A stretch of 12,588 nt of DNA, taken from contig JAJNBK010000018.1 in NCBI GenBank assembly GCA_021155845.1, positions 1 through 12,588 of the forward strand. The letters are read 5' to 3'. Made by a program: the position numbers and the translations under genes. The notes under the pieces were generated by a model. That model saw only the letters and a list, made by a program, of their open reading frames with translations, searched no databases and was not told where the DNA came from. The number at the start of each line of letters is the position of its first letter. The first letter of the stretch is position 1. Shown piece by piece: positions 6,585 to 12,588 of the stretch. Source of the stretch: Nitrososphaeraceae archaeon. Lineage in GTDB: Archaea > Thermoproteota > Nitrososphaeria > Nitrososphaerales > Nitrososphaeraceae.

Positions 6585-6874
6585 TACAAAATAATATTAT
6601 ATTTTTAAGAAGGTATTTGAAGGAAGATCAGGATTTGCTGGACGCGTCTATGGTCAATTCTCCTCATTCATGCTAGAGATAGTAACTGATATTGTGATAA
6701 TATTTGTATTTCACTGATTTCCCTGATTATCAAATTCAGATCAAGTTCTACAAGTTAACAAGCAATGAAAATCTAAATAATAATACATGAAATTTAATTT
6801 TTGCGTTGTCTATTCGCTGTTTAATGTTATTATGCCATAATCATTTATATAAAACAAGTATAATTTGAACGCAT
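6585..6874. other. Spacer with one coding-like fragment, then promoter
   Basis: Nothing certain is present. The plus strand is open at 6595-6717 without a usable start and reads KKVFEGRSGFAGRVYGQFSS followed by a hydrophobic tail. GRSGFAGRVYGQF looks protein-like and may be the remnant of a displaced gene end. No family is recognised. The last 35 bases contain the promoter of the NHL gene. Confidence 0.35.
6844..6854 (+). promoter_or_regulatory. TATA box of the NHL-repeat gene
   Basis: TTTATATAAAA is centred about 26 bases before the ATG at 6875, so transcription should start at or next to the start codon. It is the clearest leaderless archaeal promoter in the window. Confidence 0.7.
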
Positions 6875-7849
6875 ATGACCAGAAGGGTTAACAGTAGATC
6901 AGCTGTTACTTTGTTAGCAATCATCCTTTGTTTTGCAATAACAAACATCATCATCACTTCATCAGTTTATGCACAACAACCGCAATACTCTTTTGTTACA
7001 AAATGGGGTTCAAATGGCATTAGTTTTGGTGAGTTCTCGCAACCAATCGAAATAGCAATAGACTCGGCAGGAAATGTTTACATAACAGATTTCACTAGTG
7101 TGTCTAATAAAGTACAAAAGTTCGCAAGTAATGGTACATTCATGACATCTTGGGGATCGTTAGGATTTGGAGATGGATACTTTTCTAATCCAATTGGCTT
7201 AGCCGTCGACTCCTCATCAAATGTCTATATTGCAGACTTTGGTAACCCGGATACAGCCGTACAAAAGTTCGCAAGTAATGGTACATTCATCACATCTTGG
7301 GGCTCCACAGGTTTAGGAGATGGGCAATTTATAAACCCCGCTGGCATGGCTGTTGATTCATCAGGCAATGTATATGTTGGTGATTTTGGAGAAAATAACC
7401 GCGTACAAAAATTTGATAGCAATGGTGACTTTATAACAAACTGGGGAACTCCTGGCACTGGTGATGGGCAATTCATTACACCTGCAGATATAACTGTAGA
7501 CTCAACAGGTAATGTGTATGTAGTAGATGGTGGAAACAACAGAGTACAAAAATTTGATAGCAATGGTAACTTTATTACTAAATGGGGAACTCCTGGCACT
7601 GGTGATGGGCAATTCGCTAGTCCTGCCGGCATAACTGTAGATTCTTCAGATAATCTTTATGTCACAGATTCTGGCAATGATAGTATACAAAAATTTGATA
7701 GCAATGGTAACTTTATTACTAAATGGGGTTCCAGCGGTAGTAATGACGGCCAATTCCTAGATCCATTAGGTATTGCAGTAGACTCTACTGGTAATGTGTA
7801 TGTAGTAGATAGCGGACATAGCCGCATACAAGTATTCACTCCATCCTAG
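6875..7849 (+). CDS. Exported six-bladed NHL-repeat beta-propeller protein
   Basis: 324 residues. A signal peptide occupies about 1-33 (MTRR start, hydrophobic 10-32, VYAQQ cleavage region). The remainder is six NHL repeats of 47-50 residues, with cores near 53-83, 103-132, 152-180, 200-227, 247-274 and 294-321. Each follows the pattern F-x-x-P-x-x-I-A-V-D-S-x-G-N-V-Y-V-x-D, a variable loop, V-Q-K-F, then G-x-F-I-T-x-W-G. Six blades make one closed propeller and there is no other domain, so it probably binds a ligand or partner outside the cell rather than being a catalytic enzyme. Some NHL propellers are lyases, but no such residues can be assigned here. The last blades are nearly identical at DNA level. 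The gene stands alone between its own promoter and a convergent neighbour. Confidence 0.92.
   Translation: MTRRVNSRSAVTLLAIILCFAITNIIITSSVYAQQPQYSFVTKWGSNGISFGEFSQPIEIAIDSAGNVYITDFTSVSNKVQKFASNGTFMTSWGSLGFGDGYFSNPIGLAVDSSSNVYIADFGNPDTAVQKFASNGTFITSWGSTGLGDGQFINPAGMAVDSSGNVYVGDFGENNRVQKFDSNGDFITNWGTPGTGDGQFITPADITVDSTGNVYVVDGGNNRVQKFDSNGNFITKWGTPGTGDGQFASPAGITVDSSDNLYVTDSGNDSIQKFDSNGNFITKWGSSGSNDGQFLDPLGIAVDSTGNVYVVDSGHSRIQVFTPS
7403..7825 (+). repeat. Three tandem 141-base propeller-blade repeats
   Basis: The string tacaaaaatttgatagcaat recurs at 7404, 7545 and 7686, exactly 141 bases (47 codons) apart. The second and third copies stay identical for about 43 bases. A shared block beginning aactcctggcactggtgatg occurs at 7446 and 7587. 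Synonymous sites are conserved too, so these blades were duplicated recently or are kept alike by gene conversion. Confidence 0.85.
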
Positions 7850-8118
7850 AATTCAAGGTGATGGATACAATAATCTATGGATTTGTCTGTAATCACTTAA
7901 ATGCAACATTACACAATAAGTACAAATTCATTTTACTCAGCAATTTAAACTGATAGTAATTCGATACTCATGCACTTTTTAGTATATTATTATATATTAA
8001 TAGTAAAATACGAGTGAAAAACTAATAACTATTTATCTTCTAATTCATGTTGTTTTCAATCATGTTCAAGTTCCTCAAATCACTTAATGTCATACTACTA
8101 ACTGTTTCAATGCTAATG
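7850..8118. other. Convergent spacer between NHL and MBL genes
   Basis: Both genes end here. T5 at 7976-7980 may end the plus-strand transcript, and a very AT-rich core follows (7981-8010). On the minus strand, past the stop of the hydrolase gene, the neighbouring frame stays open for about 29 codons (contains SIETVSSMTLSDLRNLNMIE) to a TAG near 8048. No start or ribosome binding site supports it as a gene. Confidence 0.35.
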
Positions 8119-8988
8119 TCACTTTCTATCTACTTCAAAAGTATATGTCTCTCCATGATGCAGATAGTAGATACGGTCTTCAAGCCCTGCCTCCTTAACT
8201 TCATGCTGAAAATCTTCAAGTGGTGACTTAAATACATCGTAGTCATTGTAGTGTATAGGAATAGCCTTCTTTGGATTGATTATATTAAACATTTCAAGAC
8301 CCTCCCTAGCATCCATTGTAACTAAGATTCCCATGACTCTAGTTCCACCAAGATGTAATAATGCTAAGTTAATGTCAGAATGGCGTTTAGGAATTTCTTT
8401 GATATCATCAAAGACTAGCGTATCGCCTGTAATATATATCCTAATTAGATGATGACTGCGACCATCTACTTCTTTGATCTTAAAGTCGAGAATACTACCC
8501 ATAACTTGAGGAAGAAACATTGCAACTGGAAGCGGACCATGTCGTCCCGGAGTTGCTGTGATCTGAAGCTGTACATCACCTTTAACAAATGAAATGCTTT
8601 CCCACTTGTCTAACTGCTGAGGATTAGTAAATCCTCTAAGGCTCAACTCTTCTGTTGCATGGGGAGTAGTAACAATAGGCAATGATTTATCCAATTCACG
8701 TATTGCAACCTGATCAAAGTGATCTCCATGGAAATGTGAGAGAATAACAAGATCGAGTGGAGGTAACTGCTCGATGTTCACAGCTGGATTTGTAAGCCGT
8801 GTAGTATACAATCCAAATCCGAGATTGACTTTCTCATGCATATGAATGAAGGTAGGATCAGTTAGAATTGTAAACCCTGCATAGCGAATAAGCACTGTTG
8901 CATTTCCGATAAAGAATATTGATCCTGTATAAGAAGATGATGATGTTGTTGTTGTTGGAAGTATAATTTCTTTTGTCGTTTTAAACAT
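8119..8988 (-). CDS. Metallo-beta-lactamase-fold hydrolase (UlaG/RomA-like)
   Basis: 289 residues. The MBL fold starts at about 22 (GSIFFIGNATVLIRYAGFTI). It has all the metal-binding positions: H85-x-H87-x-D89-H90 in LSHFHGDH, H150 in TPGRHGP, D189 in YITGDT and H246 in IPIHYNDYDVF. A dinuclear metal site and hydrolysis of an ester, amide or phosphodiester bond are therefore expected. Overall it resembles UlaG and the RomA/NAPE-PLD-like branch, cytoplasmic enzymes with varied substrates. The substrate here is unknown. Residues 10-20 form a Thr/Ser run coded by short triplet repeats, before the fold. No signal peptide is visible. The ATG at 8988 is the only good start. It is divergent from the gene at 9223 and convergent with the NHL gene. 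Confidence 0.9.
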   Translation of the reverse strand: MFKTTKEIILPTTTTSSSSYTGSIFFIGNATVLIRYAGFTILTDPTFIHMHEKVNLGFGLYTTRLTNPAVNIEQLPPLDLVILSHFHGDHFDQVAIRELDKSLPIVTTPHATEELSLRGFTNPQQLDKWESISFVKGDVQLQITATPGRHGPLPVAMFLPQVMGSILDFKIKEVDGRSHHLIRIYITGDTLVFDDIKEIPKRHSDINLALLHLGGTRVMGILVTMDAREGLEMFNIINPKKAIPIHYNDYDVFKSPLEDFQHEVKEAGLEDRIYYLHHGETYTFEVDRK

Positions 8989-9222
8989 GATGGTCTCAGG
9001 ATAGCTCCTATCATTATAGATATTATTAATTGTAGAAGAATACTATTGGTTATGCTCTTCACTTCTGGCCGAAATAGTCATATAGATTTCATAAAGAATG
9101 TATAGAACAAACTACAAAAAGTAAAAGTTGAATATTGCAGCTTATTGTTATTATTTCTCACACACACGCTAATCTGCGTTAAAGCAAAATAGCAGCTTGT
9201 TATATATACATATAATATAGTC
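8989..9222. promoter_or_regulatory. Divergent promoter region
   Basis: Serves the MBL gene (minus) and the small gene at 9223 (plus). On the minus side, 9000-9012 is a perfect short hairpin GATAG-GAG-CTATC. Its GGAG lies about 16 bases before the ATG, so a weak ribosome binding site could be partly hidden in the stem. TCTATAATG just upstream (about 9014-9022) is TATA-like. On the plus side, ttatatatac at 9200-9209 is about 20 bases before the ATG. Confidence 0.4.
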
Positions 9223-9522
9223 ATGTTTAAAAAGACAAAAGATCAAGAAACAAAAGAGACTCTCTATTCTGAGGAGACTGTTAAAGATTATCAGGAACAA
9301 ATAATTCAAACTTATAGAAATGTGATAGATAACTATCTAGAATCACAAAAACAAATTCTTGATTCATTGCAATTATCTTGGTCTCCAATTATATACAATA
9401 TTTATGGAAAAGTGGGATTTTGGAACTATTATTGGTGGTGGATTAATCCACTGAAAATGATGTCAGAGGCATATGGAAGAATAATATATAATAGCTTTGC
9501 AGAACATAATAGCCTCAAGTAG
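9223..9522 (+). CDS. Small hypothetical protein with helical N-terminus and Trp-rich centre
   Basis: 99 residues, family not recognised. Residues 16-50 are a charged amphipathic helix, possibly coiled coil (EETVKDYQEQIIQTYRNVID, then NYLESQKQILDSLQ). They are followed by an aromatic block, NIYGKVGFWNYYWWWINPLK (59-78), and a short helix to the end. There is no signal peptide. The aromatic block looks amphipathic or interfacial rather than a clean membrane span. The helix plus W/P-rich segment recalls phasin-like or membrane-surface proteins, but this is only a resemblance. The TATA-like tatatata at 9201-9208 supports transcription with almost no leader. The ATG at 9223 is the first in-frame start after it. 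Confidence 0.7.
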   Translation: MFKKTKDQETKETLYSEETVKDYQEQIIQTYRNVIDNYLESQKQILDSLQLSWSPIIYNIYGKVGFWNYYWWWINPLKMMSEAYGRIIYNSFAEHNSLK

Positions 9523-9597
9523 ACTAGCAAATAATAGACTCTTTTCTATATACTATAATTGAGATAGTATTTACAGGAAGTGAGAGAGAGAAAGTTA

Positions 9598-9629
9598 GGT
9601 ATTTGATCTCAACAACTATATGAAATACC
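9598..9629. repeat. Inverted repeat in the spacer before the ferritin-like gene
   Basis: GGTATTT (9598-9604) and AAATACC (9623-9629) are perfectly complementary across an 18-base loop. It follows a purine-rich tract (gtgagagagagaaagttagg). It could be a weak RNA hairpin or a protein-binding site. Confidence 0.3.
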
Positions 9630-9722
9630 GTCACTTGTCAAATGGCAAAAAACTCATAGATAAGATGCAAGCGTGTGTACTTACAATCATTAATTACATG
9701 TTTTCTGATAGAGAGTAATATC

Positions 9723-10268
9723 ATGTCAAAACTGAATCAGACTGACATTATGAAACAAAAATTCATTTTGGAATTAAATGGTGCCCTGGCCATGGAAAAT
9801 GCAGGAATAGAGCGATTGCAGGTGCGAATTGCAGAAGTTAGCTTACAAGAGGCGAAGCAACAATTGCAACACCACCAACAAGAAAGTAAAGAGCACCAAA
9901 AAAGGTTGCAGCAGTTAATATCTAGTATAGGTGGATCTCCTACTCAAGAGAGATTAGGATTGCCATTGCCGTCTTATCCACAGACTATAAAGGAAATGAT
10001 GAATAATTCTATGACTGAGCAAGAATGGGAATTAAAAAAGGCTGAAGAAGACATGATCGTAGAAAATGCAGAAGTCACATGTTATCTTATGTTGATACAA
10101 AAAGCTCAGATGGCAGGAGGAGTATTTTTTAACGCAGTAGAACCATTATCACAGAACATGAAAGATGAGGAGCATATGGTCGATTGGATCAAGACTAATT
10201 CGCCTGGAATGCTTGCTCAGTTATGGCCAAAGATACAGTCATCAGTTGCTACTTCATCATCATCATGA
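9723..10268 (+). CDS. DUF892 (YciE/YciF-type) ferritin-like protein
   Basis: 181 residues from the ATG at 9723. An upstream GTG at 9675 would add 16 residues (CFLIESNI and so on) that do not belong to the family, so I reject it. ATTAATTA at 9689-9696 is at the right distance for a leaderless promoter. The protein is a four-helix ferritin-like bundle. Helix 1 has ELNGALAMENAGIERL (17-32) and helix 2 has ESKEHQKRLQQLISSIGG (54-71), with E54, E57 and H58 as likely metal ligands. Helix 3 has EWELKKAEEDMIVENAEVTC (101-120), and helix 4 includes DEEHMVDWI (148-156) with E150 and H151. This arrangement fits the DUF892 family, di-iron stress proteins of unproven function. The Ser-rich tail overlaps the dehydrogenase start. 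Confidence 0.82.
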   Translation: MSKLNQTDIMKQKFILELNGALAMENAGIERLQVRIAEVSLQEAKQQLQHHQQESKEHQKRLQQLISSIGGSPTQERLGLPLPSYPQTIKEMMNNSMTEQEWELKKAEEDMIVENAEVTCYLMLIQKAQMAGGVFFNAVEPLSQNMKDEEHMVDWIKTNSPGMLAQLWPKIQSSVATSSSS

Positions 10269-11496
10269 AAGCATTAGTATATCATGGGCCAAGGGATGTT
10301 CAAATAGATGATAAACCTCATCCTACTATACAACATCCTAAAGATGTAATATTACGTGTTACTTCAACTGCCATATGTGGTTCTGATTTGCATCTTTATC
10401 ATGGTACTGTATCTGGGATGCAACCAAGACAAACGCTAGGACACGAATTTATGGGAATAGTAGAAGAAGCAGGACCAGAAGTACATGAAGTACAAATAGG
10501 AGATAAAGTAATAATTCCATTTAATATCAACTGCGGTCGTTGTTGGTGGTGTAGAAATAACTTGTGGTCTCAATGTGATAGATCTAATCCTAAAGGAGAT
10601 TTAGGAGCAGCATATGGTTATACTCAACTTCTTGGAGGATATGATGGAGGCCAAGCAGAATATGTACGAATTCCATTTGCAAATGCGGAGGCAACACTGA
10701 AGGTTCCAGATAGTATTAAAACCGATGAACGAGTATTGTTCCTTAGCGATATACTTCCAACTGGTTATTTTGGTGCTGATATTGCTAATGTACAGCCAGG
10801 AGATGATGTAGCAGTATTTGGTGCAGGACCAGTTGGTTACTTTGCAGTTATGAGTTCGTTTTTACGTGGAGCTGCCAGAGTATTCTCAGTTGATCATTGG
10901 CCTACTCGTTTACGCAAGACAAAAGAGTTGGGAGCTGAGATTATTAACTTTGATAACGAAGATCCAGCTGACAGAATAAAAAAAGAAACTAATGGAAAAG
11001 GAGCAATATGTATAGACGCAGTTGGATATGAAGCAGTAGGACACATGGCAGGTAACGTTAGTGGTGGTGGTAATGGTAGTCGTGGTCGTGGTGGCAAACG
11101 TAGTAGTAGCAAAAATAATAATACCCACAACAACAACAAAGGTCATGATCATTCCAGAGTATCTAATCCTGCTTATGAGCCAGGTAATCCATTGCAGGTA
11201 ATTACCTGGATGTGTCAAACTGCAAAAAATATTCAACTATATCAATACCAGGAGTATATGGATCTGCCTATGACCAATTCCCACTTGGACTATTGTTTAA
11301 TCGTAACATCCAAATCCAAATGGGTCAGTGTCCTGTCAAAAAATATAATGAACAATTACTTCATCTCATTGAAACAGGACGAATAGATGCAACGAAGATT
11401 ATAAGCCATACTATGAAACTTGACGAAGCACCTAAAGGATATGAGAGTTTTGATAAGAAAGAAGATGTAACTAAAATTGTACTCAAACCAAAATAA
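10265..11496 (+). CDS. Zinc-dependent alcohol/formaldehyde dehydrogenase, split by a frameshift
   Basis: Medium-chain dehydrogenase of the glutathione-independent formaldehyde dehydrogenase branch. The true start is ATG 10265 (MKALVYHGP). It overlaps the preceding stop as ATGA, so it is translationally coupled to the ferritin-like gene. Catalytic zinc ligands are C38 (AICGSD), H60-E61 (GHEF) and D162 (SDILPTGYFGA). Structural zinc ligands are C90, C93, C96 and C104. GAGPVG (186-191) and D210 bind NAD. Frame one ends abnormally at 11386. The proper C-terminus lies in the -1 frame: STISIPGVYGSAYDQFPLGL up to DEAPKGYESF and VLKPK, stop at 11496. The frames meet at six A (11224-11229), so one added A or a -1 slip gives a normal protein of about 410 residues. 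Residues 262-298 are an unusual Gly/Ser/Asn/His-rich insert. Confidence 0.85.
11224..11230 (+). other. Slippery heptamer A AAA AAT at the dehydrogenase frame change
   Basis: In the upstream frame the codons are GCA AAA AAT. A one-base backward slip re-pairs them on AAA AAA, and reading continues TAT TCA ACT ATA (Y-S-T-I) into the conserved SIPGVYG strand. The family expects K-x-G/Y-x-T-I-S-I-P here, so the join is at the right residue. I saw only weak potential stems just downstream (for example ATAC/GTAT). Slippage is possible but not shown. Confidence 0.5.
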
Positions 11497-11739
11497 GAAT
11501 AAATTATCTGAAAAGAGTTATTTTTGATTGCATTAAGTAAAATCAGATGTACATATAATCAAGCGAGCCAAAAACCTAAAATATATTAGATGTGAAAAAG
11601 ACCAGAGATAATAATAATCACAATGATAATAGCAGCAGGTTAGTAGCATTCTCCAAGAGCAATTAGATGTGTATATATGATGCTGATGTACATAAAATCA
11701 TGGTATCTTTATTTAGGAAGCCTTAGGAAAAATCATTCA
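11497..11739. other. Spacer between dehydrogenase and GC-rich gene
   Basis: AT-rich with no supported gene. T5 at 11520-11524 may end the dehydrogenase transcript. GATGTACATATAATC (11546-11560) and GATGTACATAAAATC (11685-11699) are a direct repeat with one mismatch, 139 bases apart. ATTAGATGTG also occurs twice (11585 and 11662). These may be regulatory or the footprint of past rearrangement. Confidence 0.4.
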
Positions 11740-11784
11740 ATGTACGACGAACGAGAGAACGAGTTGGAGGGAGGAGTAATATGA
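11740..11784 (+). CDS. 14-codon upstream frame overlapping the split-barrel gene start
   Basis: ATG at 11740 to TGA at 11782-11784 encodes MYDERENELEGGVI. Its stop overlaps the next start codon as ATGA (11781-11784). It lies in the GC-richer part, and the same frame stays open further upstream in AT-rich host DNA. It is therefore either a leader peptide coupling translation, or the cut-off tail of a donor gene that preceded the oxidoreductase in its original operon. Confidence 0.3.
   Translation: MYDERENELEGGVI
11766..11776 (+). promoter_or_regulatory. Strong Shine-Dalgarno sequence
   Basis: GGAGGGAGGAG ends 4 bases before the ATG at 11781. It is the strongest ribosome binding site in the window and of bacterial type. 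It fixes the start and fits an imported gene, since host-like genes here use short leaders. Confidence 0.7.
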
Positions 11785-12302
11785 CCAGCCGCTCTCCTGA
11801 CGCCGCCGCAAACAGGCGCCCCGTCCTCCGCTCCGCCGAGATCGACGAGCTCCTTTCGATGACGCTGATTGCGAACTTGGCCACGCTCGACGACGACGGG
11901 GGTATCCACATCCTGCCCATGTGGTTCCTGCGGGTTGGTAACGACATCTGCATTCCGACCTCTCACTACACACACAAGTATCGGAACCTCCTGGCCAGAC
12001 CACGTGCATCTGTGATGATCGACGTGTCGCGGGCGGGCTTGAATCTCAAAGGAGTGTTAATCAGGGGTAGGGTGGAACTCGTCGAAGGAGAGGATGAGGC
12101 GCGGCGGATCAATCGCTTGATCCATTTGAAGTACTTGACCCCAGAAGCGCTAAGCAACGCCAGCGTCGCTTCCTACCTCTCGAAAGGCGACGACGTAACT
12201 GTGAAGGTACACATGGACCACGTGATCAGCTGGAACCTGGACGACTCGAAGGCGGGAAAGGCCCTACGTGTTGGCGGCTGGTTCCGTCCACTCGACGGCT
12301 AG
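11781..12302 (+). CDS. Pyridoxamine-phosphate-oxidase-like split-barrel protein (FMN/F420 oxidoreductase)
   Basis: 173 residues. The split beta-barrel runs from about 17 to 155: IANLATLDDDGGIHILPMWF (30-49), ICIPTSHYTHKYRNLLARPR (57-76) with the T-S-x-x-x-x-K-x-x-N-L cofactor phosphate site (T60, K66), VLIRGRVELVEG (92-103) and VKVHMDHVISWNLD (141-154). The family uses FMN or deazaflavin F420 to reduce small substrates. The K-x-x-N-L and R-G-R pattern is like the F420-type members of Actinobacteria and archaea. Either cofactor is possible, and the host lineage is believed to make F420. Codon use and GC content are foreign to the neighbours, and the ribosome binding site is bacterial in style. 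The gene is full-length and undamaged, so it is recent or under selection. Confidence 0.88.
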   Translation: MTSRSPDAAANRRPVLRSAEIDELLSMTLIANLATLDDDGGIHILPMWFLRVGNDICIPTSHYTHKYRNLLARPRASVMIDVSRAGLNLKGVLIRGRVELVEGEDEARRINRLIHLKYLTPEALSNASVASYLSKGDDVTVKVHMDHVISWNLDDSKAGKALRVGGWFRPLDG

Positions 12303-12368
12303 GGGAGAAGTAGCAGAGATGCTTGGCAAATCCAGATGTTGTAAATATCTCGTAAGTTGACTTGCTTA

Positions 12369-12380
12369 TTTTTTGTTTTT
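12369..12380 (+). terminator. T-rich terminator after the GC-rich gene
   Basis: TTTTTTGTTTTT begins about 65 bases after the stop codon, in host-like AT-rich DNA. It would serve as an archaeal oligo-T terminator for the imported gene. Confidence 0.45.
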
Positions 12381-12588
12381 AACTGTTCAATAATGTTTTT
12401 GACATCTGTGGATAATATTGATTAATACTCTAAATGATTTGCCGCAATAAAACCTATAGTATTATTTATCAATATAGAATTATATAGTGAATATAGATGT
12501 TCTTTATATGAACACTATGCAATCTAAAAAATACTGTTACTAGTAATTTGTTACTTTACCTTTGTTATCTCACGAGTAATACTGTCTT
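12381..12588. other. AT-rich end of window without a gene
   Basis: I see no coding frame. A short inverted repeat, TGTTC-TTTATAT-GAACA (near 12498-12515), is the only local structure noted. Confidence 0.35.

Larger units (their letters stand above)
11737..12315. other. GC-rich island, probable horizontally acquired segment
   Basis: Base composition changes sharply. Counting single 60-base lines gives 62% GC at 11821-11880 and 53% at 12001-12060, but 28% at 11581-11640 and 22% at 12421-12480. The limits are set by eye, at the start of TGTACGACGAACGAGAG and just after the stop codon. Codons in the island end mostly in G or C, unlike every other gene here. No transposase, clear flanking repeat or tRNA was found, so the mechanism of entry is unknown. 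Confidence 0.75.

Noticed and set aside
7225..7839. Long minus-strand open frames opposite the NHL gene
   Set aside because: They are repetitive mirror images of the NHL repeats, with Pro/Ser/Leu-rich translations and no promoter. The plus-strand protein is clearly the real one.
8862..9062. Minus-strand open frame overlapping the start of the MBL gene
   Set aside because: It overlaps the true N-terminal coding region in another frame. Its Gln/His run comes from the Ser/Thr triplet repeats.
9675..9722. GTG start giving a 16-residue longer ferritin-like protein
   Set aside because: The extra residues are hydrophobic and outside the DUF892 pattern. The ATG at 9723 has a TATA-like box at the right distance.
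10894..11236. Minus-strand frames opposite the dehydrogenase insert
   Set aside because: Leu/Pro or Thr-run translations arise from the antisense of the GGT/AAT/AAC repeats. They do not look like proteins.
11723..12157. Several minus-strand open frames opposite the GC-rich gene
   Set aside because: GC-rich DNA has few stop codons. The translations are Arg/Ser/Pro-rich without motifs, while the plus frame is a recognisable split-barrel protein.
11720..12345. Flanking direct repeats around the GC-rich island
   Set aside because: GCCTTAGGAAAAATC on the left and GCTTGGCAAATCC on the right are only loosely similar. I could not define a target-site duplication.
1..12588. tRNA, rRNA, CRISPR, insertion sequence or integrase
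   Set aside because: I looked for GTTCGA-type T-arms, spaced repeats with unique spacers and transposase motifs on both strands and found none. A covariance-model scan would be needed for a firm negative.

Overview
The window looks like the chromosome of an ammonia-oxidising archaeon of the Thaumarchaeota/Nitrososphaerota, most like the Nitrososphaera/Nitrosocosmicus group. This is inferred from content, since no rRNA or other marker gene is present. The reasons are AT-rich DNA, TATA boxes about 25-30 bases before start codons (leaderless or near-leaderless transcripts), T-rich stretches after genes, long gene-sparse spacers, and exported proteins rich in N-glycosylation sequons.

Layout. 1-390 (minus) is the start of an exported protein that resembles the anti-sigma-K factor domain. 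431-1327 has no convincing gene. 1328-2412 (plus) holds a complete short-chain dehydrogenase/reductase (SDR) and a small basic hypothetical protein. 2413-3133 is gene-poor but carries coding-like fragments on the minus strand. 3134-4708 (minus) is an exported phosphoesterase of the phospholipase C/acid phosphatase family. 4741-5980 is a gene graveyard on the minus strand: a multiply frameshifted relic ending in a helix-turn-helix-like segment, and a remnant resembling a DUF433 antitoxin. 5981-6523 (plus) is an exported, sequon-rich hypothetical protein. 6875-7849 (plus) is an exported six-bladed NHL propeller protein. 8119-8988 (minus) is a metallo-beta-lactamase-fold hydrolase. 9223-9522 (plus) is a small hypothetical protein. 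9723-11496 (plus) is a coupled pair: a DUF892-type ferritin-like protein overlapping a zinc alcohol/formaldehyde dehydrogenase by ATGA. 11781-12302 (plus) is a split-barrel flavin/F420 oxidoreductase gene.

Two things stand out. First, the dehydrogenase is split by one frameshift at a run of six A, giving the heptamer A AAA AAT. A one-base correction restores the full family C-terminus, so this may be a sequencing error, a recent mutation, or programmed -1 frameshifting. Second, the split-barrel oxidoreductase is a small GC-rich island. Two sampled lines are 62% and 53% GC, against 22-28% in sampled flanks. It has a strong bacterial-type ribosome binding site and is preceded by a 14-codon frame whose stop overlaps its start, as if a piece of a foreign operon had been inserted.

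Functionally the intact genes fall into two groups: exported surface proteins (1-390, 3134-4708, 5981-6523, 6875-7849) and soluble redox or detoxification enzymes (SDR, MBL hydrolase, ferritin-like plus dehydrogenase, split-barrel oxidoreductase). I saw no tRNA, rRNA, CRISPR array, transposase or integrase.
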